Below, piece after piece: positions 53,938 to 63,965 of a stretch of 64,000 nt of DNA. How positions within the stretch are numbered: position 1 is the first letter of the stretch; every line of letters starts with the position of its first letter. The position numbers were made by a program, and so were the translations under genes. The DNA comes from Luzula sylvatica (Eukaryota; Streptophyta; Magnoliopsida; Poales; Juncaceae), in NCBI GenBank assembly GCA_946800325.1, contig OX326959.1:31348527-31412526 (forward strand). Direction: 5' to 3'. The notes below the pieces were generated by a model. It was not told the DNA's origin, did no database searches, and saw only the letters and a program-made list of their open reading frames with translations.

Positions 53938-54061
53938 TTGAATCGAAAAACAAACTTCCTTAGTGTTTGTGAAATTTGGTGTAAAGTTATGTAGTAAAAG
54001 ATACGATACAAATGATCTAAAAACACGTTATTTGAACTCCTCAAAGCGTTAAAATCTTGTT
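53938..54061 (+). repeat. Hybrid junction monomer of the 3,470-bp duplication
   Basis: The left part is like L (consensus 21-40, following K at 53814) but without L's g56 to c. The right part has a59 to t (gtgtaaag), diagnostic of E, and is followed by an F/K-type monomer as after E at 50454. E at 50454 reads gtgcaaag, so one copy changed at that base later. The exchange point lies roughly between 53980 minus 30 and 53996 minus 20. Confidence 0.75.
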
Positions 54062-57000
54062 TTGAATCGAAAAACAAACTTTCTTAGTGTTTGTGAAATT
54101 TGGTGAAAAGTTATGTAGTAAAAGATACGATACAAATGATCTAAAAACACGTTATTTGAACTCCTCAAAGCGTTAAAATCTTGTTTTGAATCGAAAAACA
54201 AACTTCCTTAGTGTTTGTGAAATTTGGTGAAAAGTTATGTAGTAAAAGATACGATACAAATGATCTAAAAACACGTTATTTGAACTCCTCAAAGCGTTAA
54301 AATCTTGTTTTGAATCGAAAAACAAACTTCCTTAGTGTTTGTGAAATTTGGTGAAAAGTTATGTAGTAAAATATACGATACAAATGATCTAAACACGTTA
54401 TTTGAACTCCTCAAAGCGTTAAAATCTTGTTTTGAATCGAAAAACAAACTTCCTTAGTGTTTGTGAAATTTGGTGAAAAGTTATGTAGTAAAAGATACGA
54501 TACAGACGATCTAAAAACACGTTATTTGAACTCCTCAAAGCGTTAAAATCTTGTTTTGAATCGAAAAACAAACTTCCTTAGTGTTTGTGAAATTCGGTGA
54601 AAAGTTATGTAGTAAAAGATACGATACAAATGATCTAAAAACACGTTATTTGAACTCCTCAAAGCGTTAAAATCATGTTTTGAATCGAAAAACAAACTTC
54701 CTTAGTGTTTGTGAAATTCGGTGAAAAGTTATGTAGTAAAAGATACGATACAAACGATCTAAAAACACGTTATTTGAACTCCTCAAAGCGTTAAAATCTT
54801 GTTTTGAATCTGAAAACAAACTTCCTTACTGTTTGTGAAATTTGGTGAAAAGTTATGTAGTAAAAGATACGATACAAACGATCTAAAAACACGTTATTTG
54901 AACTCCTCAAAGCGTTAAAATCTTGTTTTGAATCGAACAACAAACTTCCTTACTGTTTGTGAAATTTGGTTAAAAGTTATGTAGTAACAGATACGATACA
55001 AATGATCTAAAAACACGTTATTTGAACTCCTCAAAGCGTTAAAATCTTGTTTTGAATCTAAAAACAAACTTTCTTAGTGTTTGTGAAATTTGGTGAAAAG
55101 TTATGTAGTAAAAGATACCATACAAATGATCTAAAAACACGTTATTTGAACTCCTCAAAGCGTTAAAATCTTGTTTTGAATCGAAAAACAAACTTTCTTA
55201 GTGTTTGTGAAATTTGGTGAAAAGTTATGTAGTAAAAGATACGATACAATCGATCTAAAAACACGTTATCTGAACTCCTCAAAGCGTTAAAATCTTGTTT
55301 TGAATCGAAAAACAAACTTTCTTAGTGTTTGTGAAATTTGGTGAAAAGTTATGTAGTAAAAGATACGATACAAATGATCTAAAAACACGTTATTTGAACT
55401 CCTCAAAGCGTTAAAATCTTGTTTTGAATCGAAAAACAAACTTCCTTAGTGTTTGTGAAATTTGCTGAAAAGTTATGTAGTAAAAGATACGATACAAATG
55501 ATCTAAAAACACGTTATTTGAACTCCTCATAGCGTTAAAATCTTGTTTTGAATCGAAAAACAAACTTCCTTAGTGTTTGTGAAATTTGGTGAAAAGTTAT
55601 GTAGTAAAAGATACGATACAAAAGATCTAAAAACACGTTATTTGAACTCCTCAAAGCGTTAAAATCTTGTTTTGAATCGAAAAACAAACTTCCTTAGTGT
55701 TTGTGAAATTTGGTGAAAAGTTATGTAGTAAAAGATACGATACAAATGATCTAAAAACACGTTATTTGAACTCCTCAAAGCGTTAAAATCTTGTTTTGAA
55801 TCGAAAAACAAACTTCCTTAGTGTTTGTGAAATTTGGTGAAAAGTTATGTAGTAAAAGATACGATACAAATGATCTAAAAACACGTTATTTGAACTCCTC
55901 AAAGCGTTAAAATCTTGTTTTGAATCGAAAAACAAACTTCCTTACTGTTTGTGAAATTTGGTGAAAAGTTATGTAGTAACAGATACGATACAAATGATCT
56001 AAAAACACGTTATTTGAACCCCTCAAAGGGTTAAAATCTTGTTTTGAATCGAAAAACAAACTTTGTTAGTGTTTGTGAAATTTGGTGAAAAGTTATGTAG
56101 TAAAAGATTCGATACAAATGATCTAAAAACACGTTATTTGAACTCCTCAAAGCGTTAAAATCTTGTTTTGAATCGAAAAACAAACTTCCTTAGTGTTTGT
56201 GAAATTCGGTGAAAAGTTATGTAGTAAAAGATACGATACAAATGATCTAAAAACACGTTATTTGAACTCCTCAAAGCGTTAAAATCATGTTTTGAATCGA
56301 AAAACAAACTTCCTTAGTGTTTGTGAAATTTGGTGAAAAGTTATGTAGTAAAAGATACGATACAAACGATCTAAAATAACGTTATTTGAACTCCTCAAAG
56401 CGTTAAAATCTTGTTTTGAATCTAAAAACAAACTTCCTTACTGTTTGTGAAATTTGGTGAAAAGTTATGTAGTAAAAGATACGATACAAACGATCTAAAA
56501 ACACGTTATTTGAACTCCTCAAAGCGTTAAAATCTTGTTTTGAATCGAACAACAAACTTCCTTACTGTTTGTGAAATTTGGTGTAAAGTTATGTAGTAAA
56601 AGATACGATACAAATGATCTAAAAACACGTTATTTGAACTCCTCAAAGCGTTAAAATCTTGTTTTGAATCGAAAAACAAACTTTCTTAGTGTTTGTGAAA
56701 TTTGGTGAAAAGTTATGTAGTAAAAGATACGATACAAACGATCTAAAAACACGTTATTTGAACTCCTCAAAGCGTTAAAATCTTGTTTTGAATCTAAAAA
56801 CAAACTTCCTTACTGTTTGTGAAATTTGGTGAAAAGTTATGTAGTAAAAGATACAATACAAACGATCTAAAAACACGTTATTTGAACTCCTCAAAGCGTT
56901 AAAATCTTGTTTTGAATCGAACAACAAACTTCCTTACTGTTTGTGAAATTTGGTGAAAAGTTATGTAGTAACAGATACGATACAAATGACCTAAAAACAC

Positions 57001-57446
57001 GTTATTTGAACTCCTCAAAGCGTTAAAATCTTGTTTTGAATCTAAAAACAAACTTTCTTAGTGTTTGTGAAATTTGGTGAAAAGTTATGTCGTAAAAGAT
57101 ACCATACAAATGATCTAAAAACACGTTATTTGAACTCCTCAAAGCGTTAAAATCTTGTTTTGAATCGAAAAACAAACTTTCTTAGTGTTTGTGAAATTTG
57201 GTGAAAAGTTATGTAGTAAAAGATACGATACAATCGATCTAAAAACACGTTATCTGAACTCCTCAAAGCGTTAAAATCTTGTTTTGAATCGAAAAACAAA
57301 CTTTCTTAGTGTTTGTGAAATTTGGTGAAAAGTTATGTAGTAAAAGATACGATACAAATGATCTAAAAACACGTTATTTGAACTCCTCAAAGCGTTAAAA
57401 TCTTGTTTTGAATCGAAAAACAAACTTCCTTAGTGTTTGTGAAATT
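53977..57446 (+). repeat. 3,470-bp tandem duplication, right copy
   Basis: This copy is directly adjacent. It ends inside an L monomer (57408), where the left copy instead jumps to a gtgtaaag sequence. It includes a shortened HOR unit in which D (54790) is followed directly by H (54914), without E-F-G. Confidence 0.85.
54296..54417 (+). repeat. 122-bp monomer with 2-bp deletion, copy 3
   Basis: Same variant again, 3,470 bp after copy 2, carried by the younger duplication. Confidence 0.95.
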
Positions 57447-59501
57447 TGCTGAAAAGTTATGTAGTAAAAGATACGATACAAATGATCTAAAAACACGTTA
57501 TTTGAACTCCTCATAGCGTTAAAATCTTGTTTTGAATCGAAAAACAAACTTCCTTAGTGTTTGTGAAATTTGGTGAAAAGTTATGTAGTAAAAGATACGA
57601 TACAAATGATCTAAAAACACGTTATTTGAACTCCTCAAAGCGTTAAAATCTTGTTTTGAATCGAAAAACAAACTTCCTTAGTGTTTGTGAAATTTGGTGA
57701 AAAGTTATGTAGTAAAAGATACGATACAAATGATCTAAAAACACGTTATTTGAACTCCTCAAAGCGTTAAAATCTTGTTTTGAATCGAAAAACAAACTTC
57801 CTTAGTGTTTGTGAAATTTGGTGAAAAGTTATGTAGTAAAAGATACGATACAAATGATCTAAAAACACGTTATTTGAACTCCTCAAAGCGTTAAAATCTT
57901 GTTTTGAATCGAAAAACAAACTTCCTTAGTGTTTGTGAAATTTGGTGAAAAGTTATGTAGTAAAAGATACGATACAGACGATCTAAAAACACGTTATTTG
58001 AACTCCTCAAAGCGTTAAAATCTTGTTTTGAATCGAAAAACAAACTTCCTTAGTGTTTGTGAAATTCGGTGAAAAGTTATGTAGTAAAAGATACGATACA
58101 AATGATCTAAAAACACGTTATTTGAACTCCTCAAAGCGTTAAAATCATGTTTTGAATCGAAAAACAAACTTCCTTAGTGTTTGTGAAATTTGGTGAAAAG
58201 TTATGTAGTAAAAGATACGATACAAACGATCTAAAATAACGTTATTTGAACTCCTCAAAGCGTTAAAATCTTGTTTTGAATCTAAAAACAAACTTCCTTA
58301 CTGTTTGTGAAATTTGGTGAAAAGTTATGTAGTAAAAGATACGATACAAACGATCTAAAAACACGTTATTTGAACTCCTCAAAGCGTTAAAATCTTGTTT
58401 TGAATCGAACAACAAACTTCCTTACTGTTTGTGAAATTTGGTGTAAAGTTATGTAGTAAAAGATACGATACAAATGATCTAAAAACACGTTATTTGAACT
58501 CCTCAAAGCGTTAAAATCTTGTTTTGAATCGAAAAACAAACTTTCTTAGTGTTTGTGAAATTTGGTGAAAAGTTATGTAGTAAAAGATACGATACAAACG
58601 ATCTAAAAACACGTTATTTGAACTCCTCAAAGCGTTAAAATCTTGTTTTGAATCTAAAAACAAACTTCCTTACTGTTTGTGAAATTTGGTGAAAAGTTAT
58701 GTAGTAAAAGATACAATACAAACGATCTAAAAACACGTTATTTGAACTCCTCAAAGCGTTAAAATCTTGTTTTGAATCGAACAACAAACTTCCTTACTGT
58801 TTGTGAAATTTGGTGAAAAGTTATGTAGTAACAGATACGATACAAATGATCTAAAAACACGTTATTTGAACTCCTCAAAGCGTTAAAATCTTGTTTTGAA
58901 TCTAAAAACAAACTTTCTTAGTGTTTGTGAAATTTGGTGAAAAGTTATGTCGTAAAAGATACCATACAAATGATCTAAAAACACGTTATTTGAACTCCTC
59001 AAAGCGTTAAAATCTTGTTTTGAATCGAAAAACAAACTTTCTTAGTGTTTGTGAAATTTGGTGAAAAGTTATGTAGTAAAAGATACGATACAATTGATCT
59101 AAAAACACGTTATCTGAACTCCTCAAAGCGTTAAAATCTTGTTTTGAATCGAAAAACAAACTTTCTTAGTGTTTGTGAAATTTGGTGAAAAGTTATGTAG
59201 TAAAAGATACGATACAAATGATCTAAAAACACGTTATTTGAACTCCTCAAAGCGTTAAAATCTTGTTTTGAATCGAAAAACAAACTTCCTTAGTGTTTGT
59301 GAAATTTGCTGAAAAGTTATGTAGTAAAAGATACGATACAAATGATCTAAAAACACGTTATTTGAACTCCTCATAGCGTTAAAATCTTGTTTTGAATCGA
59401 AAAACAAACTTCCTTAGTGTTTGTGAAATTTGGTGAAAAGTTATGTAGTAAAAGATACGATACAAATGATCTAAAAACACGTTATTTGAACTCCTCAAAG
59501 C

Positions 59502-59625
59502 GTTAAAATCTTGTTTTGAATCGAAAAACAAACTTCCTTAGTGTTTGTGAAATTTGGTGAAAAGTTATGTAGTAAAAGATACGATACAAATGATCTAAAA
59601 ACACGTTATTTGAACTCCTCAAAGC
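59502..59625 (+). repeat. Reference (consensus-type) 124-bp monomer
   Basis: This copy matches the majority base at every position I compared, and it is used as the numbering standard 1-124. It has 36 G+C in 124 bases (29%). A- or T-tracts lie at 4-7, 13-16, 23-27, 59-62, 73-76 and 96-100. CpG occurs at 21-22, 81-82, 103-104 and across the monomer boundary 124/1. Internal short repeats include a 5-bp direct repeat (gatac twice, 77-86) and two related decamers (47-56 and 57-66). The stretches 12-20 and 104-114 also resemble each other, a possible trace of an older, shorter unit. Restriction-type words gatc (91-94), gaatc (17-21) and tcga (20-23) occur once each and would give a 124-bp ladder. 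Confidence 0.9.
59528..59548. repeat. Short dyad within the monomer (6-bp arms, 9-bp loop)
   Basis: Consensus positions 27-32 (acaaac) and 42-47 (gtttgt) are perfect reverse complements around a 9-base loop at 33-41. The arms are kept in nearly all monomers, while the loop carries the common variant sites 35, 37 and 40. Short dyads have been discussed as a feature of centromeric DNA that could form non-B structures. Function here is inference. Six-base arms can arise by chance, and shared ancestry alone would keep them. Confidence 0.6.
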
Positions 59626-60245
59626 GTTAAAATCTTGTTTTGAATCGAAAAACAAACTTCCTTAGTGTTTGTGAAATTTGGTGAAAAGTTATGTAGTAAA
59701 AGATACGATACAAATGATCTAAAAACACGTTATTTGAACTCCTCAAAGCGTTAAAATCTTGTTTTGAATCGAAAAACAAACTTCCTTAGTGTTTGTGAAA
59801 TTTGGTGAAAAGTTATGTAGTAAAAGATACGATACAAATGATCTAAAAACACGTTATTTGAACTCCTCAAAGCGTTAAAATCTTGTTTTGAATCGAAAAA
59901 CAAACTTCCTTAGTGTTTGTGAAATTCGGTGAAAAGTTATGTAGTAAAAGATACGATACAGACGATCTAAAAACACGTTATTTGAACTCCTCAAAGCGTT
60001 AAAATCTTGTTTTGAATCGAAAAACAAACTTCCTTAGTGTTTGTGAAATTCGGTGAAAAGTTATGTAGTAAAAGATACGATACAAATGATCTAAAAACAC
60101 GTTATTTGAACTCCTCAAAGCGTTAAAATCATGTTTTGAATCGAAAAACAAACTTCCTTAGTGTTTGTGAAATTTGGTGAAAAGTTATGTAGTAAAAGAT
60201 ACGATACAAACGATCTAAAAACACGTTATTTGAACTCCTCAAAGC

Positions 60246-61485
60246 GTTAAAATCTTGTTTTGAATCTAAAAACAAACTTCCTTACTGTTTGTGAAATTTG
60301 GTGAAAAGTTATGTAGTAAAAGATACGATACAAACGATCTAAAAACACGTTATTTGAACTCCTCAAAGCGTTAAAATCTTGTTTTGAATCGAACAACAAA
60401 CTTCCTTACTGTTTGTGAAATTTGGTGTAAAGTTATGTAGTAAAAGATACGATACAAACGATCTAAAAACACGTTATTTGAACTCCTCAAAGCGTTAAAA
60501 TCTTGTTTTGAATCTAAAAACAAACTTCCTTACTGTTTGTGAAATTTGGTGAAAAGTTATGTAGTAAAAGATACGATACAAACGATCTAAAAACACGTTA
60601 TTTGAACTCCTCAAAGCGTTAAAATCTTGTTTTGAATCTAAAAACAAACTTCCTTACTGTTTGTGAAATTTGGTGAAAAGTTATGTAGTAAAAGATACAA
60701 TACAAACGATCTAAAAACACGTTATTTGAACTCCTCAAAGCGTTAAAATCTTGTTTTGAATCGAACAACAAATTTCCTTACTGTTTGTGAAATTTGGTGA
60801 AAAGTTATGTAGTAACAGATACGATACAAATGATCTAAAAACACGTTATTTGAACTCCTCAAAGCGTTAAAATCTTGTTTTGAATCTAAAAACAAACTTT
60901 CTTAGTGTTTGTGAAATTTGGTGAAAAGTTATGTCGTAAAAGATACCATACAGATGATCTAAAAACACGTTATTTGAACTCCTCAAAGCGTTAAAATCTT
61001 GTTTTGAATCTAAAAACAAACTTTCTTAGTGTTTGTGAAATTTGGTGAAAAGTTATGTCGTAAAAGATACCATACAAATGATCTAAAAACACGTTATTTG
61101 AACTCCTCAAAGCGTTAAAATCTTGTTTTGAATCGAAAAACAAACTTTCTTAGTGTTTGTGAAATTTGGTGAAAAGTTATGTAGTAAAAGATACGATACA
61201 ATTGATCTAAAAACACGTTATCTGAACTCCTCAAAGCGTTAAAATCTTGTTTTGAATCGAAAAACAAACTTTCTTAGTGTTTGTAAAATTTGGTGAAAAG
61301 TTATGTAGTAAAAGATACGATACAAATGATCTAAAAACACGTTATTTGAACTCCTCAAAGCGTTAAAATCTTGTTTTGAATCGAAAAACAAACTTCCTTA
61401 GTGTTTGTGAAATTTGCTGAAAAGTTATGTAGTAAAAGATACGATACAAACGATCTAAAAACACGTTATTTGAACTCCTCAAAGC
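60246..61485 (+). repeat. 1,240-bp (10-monomer) tandem duplication, left copy
   Basis: The first six types match the right copy at +1,240 bp: D (60246/61486), E with t90c (60370/61610), D (60494/61734), G (60618/61858), H (60742/61982), I with cagatg (60866/62106). A second I (60990) is present only here, so J and K then match at +1,116 bp (61114/62230 and 61238/62354). Monomer 61362 is a hybrid of L (g56 to c) on the left and a t90 to c unit on the right, and marks the junction. Confidence 0.8.
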
Positions 61486-62725
61486 GTTAAAATCTTGTTT
61501 TGAATCTAAAAACAAACTTCCTTACTGTTTGTGAAATTTGGTGAAAAGTTATGTAGTAAAAGATACGATACAAACGATCTAAAAACACGTTATTTGAACT
61601 CCTCAAAGCGTTAAAATCTTGTTTTGAATCGAACAACAAACTTCCTTACTGTTTGTGAAATTTGGTGTAAAGTTATGTAGTAAAAGATACGATACAAACG
61701 ATCTAAAAACACGTTATTTGAACTCCTCAAAGCGTTAAAATCTTGTTTTGAATCTAAAAACAAACTTCCTTACTGTTTGTGAAATTTGGTGAAAAGTTAT
61801 GTAGTAAAAGATACGATACAAACGATCTAAAAACACGTTATTTGAACTCCTCAAAGCGTTAAAATCTTGTTTTGAATCTAAAAACAAACTTCCTTACTGT
61901 TTGTGAAATTTGGTGAAAAGTTATGTAGTAAAAGATACAATACAAACGATCTAAAAACACGTTATTTGAACTCCTCAAAGCGTTAAAATCTTGTTTTGAA
62001 TCGAACAACAAATTTCCTTACTGTTTGTGAAATTTGGTGAAAAGTTATGTAGTAACAGATACGATACAAATGATCTAAAAACACGTTATTTGAACTCCTC
62101 AAAGCGTTAAAATCTTGTTTTGAATCTAAAAACAAACTTTCTTAGTGTTTGTGAAATTTGGTGAAAAGTTATGTCGTAAAAGATACCATACAGATGATCT
62201 AAAAACACGTTATTTGAACTCCTCAAAGCGTTAAAATCTTGTTTTGAATCGAAAAACAAACTTTCTTAGTGTTTGTGAAATTTGGTGAAAAGTTATGTAG
62301 TAAAAGATACGATACAATTGATCTAAAAACACGTTATCTGAACTCCTCAAAGCGTTAAAATCTTGTTTTGAATCGAAAAACAAACTTTCTTAGTGTTTGT
62401 GAAATTTGGTGAAAAGTTATGTAGTAAAAGATACGATACAAATGATCTAAAAACACGTTATTTGAACTCCTCAAAGCGTTAAAATCTTGTTTTGAATCGA
62501 AAAACAAACTTCCTTAGTGTTTGTGAAATTTGCTGAAAAGTTATGTAGTAAAAGATACGATACAAATGATCTAAAAACACGTTATTTGAACTCCTCATAG
62601 CGTTAAAATCTTGTTTTGAATCGAAAAACAAACTTCCTTAGTGTTTGTGAAATTTGGTGAAAAGTTATGTAGTAAAAGATACGATACAAATGATCTAAAA
62701 ACACGTTATTTGAACTCCTCAAAGC
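61486..62725 (+). repeat. 1,240-bp tandem duplication, right copy and continuation
   Basis: This is the partner of 60246-61485. It continues with a normal L (62478, with the a121 tail) and M (62602), as in other HOR units. In both copies the E monomer is followed directly by a D-like unit instead of F. Confidence 0.75.
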
Positions 62726-62973
62726 GTTAAAATCTTGTTTTGAATCGAAAAACAAACTTCCTTAGTGTTTGTGAAATTTGGTGAAAAGTTATGTAGTAAA
62801 AGATACAATACAAACGATCTAAAAACACGTTATTTGAACTCCTCAAAGCGTTAAAATCTTGTTTTGAATCGAACAACAAACTTCCTTACTGTTTGTGAAA
62901 TTTGGTGAAAAGTTATGTAGTAACAGATACGATACAAATGACCTAAAAACACGTTATTTGAACTCCTCAAAGC
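62726..62973 (+). repeat. Second recombinant step: consensus/G hybrid followed by H
   Basis: Monomer 62726 is consensus-like on the left with g82 to a and t90 to c (G markers) on the right. An H with gaccta (62850) follows, then I, J with aatcg, K and L, as at 56884-57531. This suggests an exchange that joined an M/N position to the G-H step of a 3,470-bp-type copy. Confidence 0.65.
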
Positions 62974-63841
62974 GTTAAAATCTTGTTTTGAATCTAAAAA
63001 CAAACTTTCTTAGTGTTTGTGAAATTTGGTGAAAAGTTATGTCGTAAAAGATACCATACAAATGATCTAAAAACACGTTATTTGAACTCCTCAAAGCGTT
63101 AAAATCTTGTTTTGAATCGAAAAACAAACTTTCTTAGTGTTTGTGAAATTTGGTGAAAAGTTATGTAGTAAAAGATACGATACAATCGATCTAAAAACAC
63201 GTTATCTGAACTCCTCAAAGCGTTAAAATCTTGTTTTGAATCGAAAAACAAACTTTCTTAGTGTTTGTGAAATTTGGTGAAAAGTTATGTAGTAAAAGAT
63301 ACGATACAAATGATCTAAAAACACGTTATTTGAACTCCTCAAAGCGTTAAAATCTTGTTTTGAATCGAAAAACAAACTTCCTTAGTGTTTGTGAAATTTG
63401 CTGAAAAGTTATGTAGTAAAAGATACGATACAAATGATCTAAAAACACGTTATTTGAACTCCTCATAGCGTTAAAATCTTGTTTTGAATCGAAAAACAAA
63501 CTTCCTTAGTGTTTGTGAAATTTGGTGAAAAGTTATGTAGTAAAAGATACGATACAAATGATCTAAAAACACGTTATTTGAACTCCTCAAAGCGTTAAAA
63601 TCTTGTTTTGAATCGAAAAACAAACTTCCTTAGTGTTTGTGAAATTTGGTGAAAAGTTATGTAGTAAAAGATACGATACAAATGATCTAAAAACACGTTA
63701 TTTGAACTCCTCAAAGCGTTAAAATCTTGTTTTGAATCGAAAAACAAACTTCCTTAGTGTTTGTGAAATTTGGTGAAAAGTTATGTAGTAAAAGATACGA
63801 TACAAATGATCTAAAAACACGTTATTTGAACTCCTCAAAGC

Positions 63842-63965
63842 GTTAAAATCTTGTTTTGAATCGAAAAACAAACTTCCTTAGTGTTTGTGAAATTTGGTGA
63901 AAAGTTATGTAGTAAAAGATACGATACAGACGATCTAAAAACACGTTATTTGAACTCCTCAAAGC
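63842..63965 (+). repeat. Last full monomer (type A) before the window edge
   Basis: A a88g, t90c monomer starts a further HOR unit. Its start fits 1 + 124 x 515 less 19, which confirms the indel count. The remaining 35 bases (63966-64000) begin the next monomer and are cut by the window edge. Confidence 0.95.

Larger units (their letters stand above)
50507..53976 (+). repeat. 3,470-bp tandem duplication, left copy
   Basis: Markers recur at +3,470 bp (28 monomers less 2 bp): 2-bp deletion (50921/54391), C (51196/54666 and 52808/56278), tctgaaa (51342/54812), aatcgatc (51778/55248), the ggg edge with tttgtt (52560/56030), aaaataacg (52905/56375) and gacctaa (53519/56989). A few differences were seen: aacaagaaac near 53092, aaaagatc near 55621, and t54 to c in the C monomer at 54666 against the normal form at 51196. 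Confidence 0.85.
57890..59749 (+). repeat. Intact 15-monomer HOR unit (1,860 bp)
   Basis: The order A-O runs from 57890, with C at 58138, H at 58758, J at 59006 and L at 59254. C has an extra change in 101-102 (aaaataacg) that is shared with the C monomers near 52905 and 56375, exactly 1,860 bp from the latter. It is followed by an additional consensus monomer (59750) and a modified A (59874) that also has t54 to c. Confidence 0.85.

Noticed and set aside
42111..57446. Assembly artefact as the cause of the near-identical duplications
   Set aside because: Not excluded, but the copies carry distinguishing bases and the junction monomers look biological, so I list them as real with a read-level check.
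59509..59524. CENP-B-box-like word on the minus strand (ttcg followed by an A-rich tract)
   Set aside because: It shares only ttcg and one A of the nine core bases of the mammalian box and lacks cggg in the right place. It is too weak to call a binding site.
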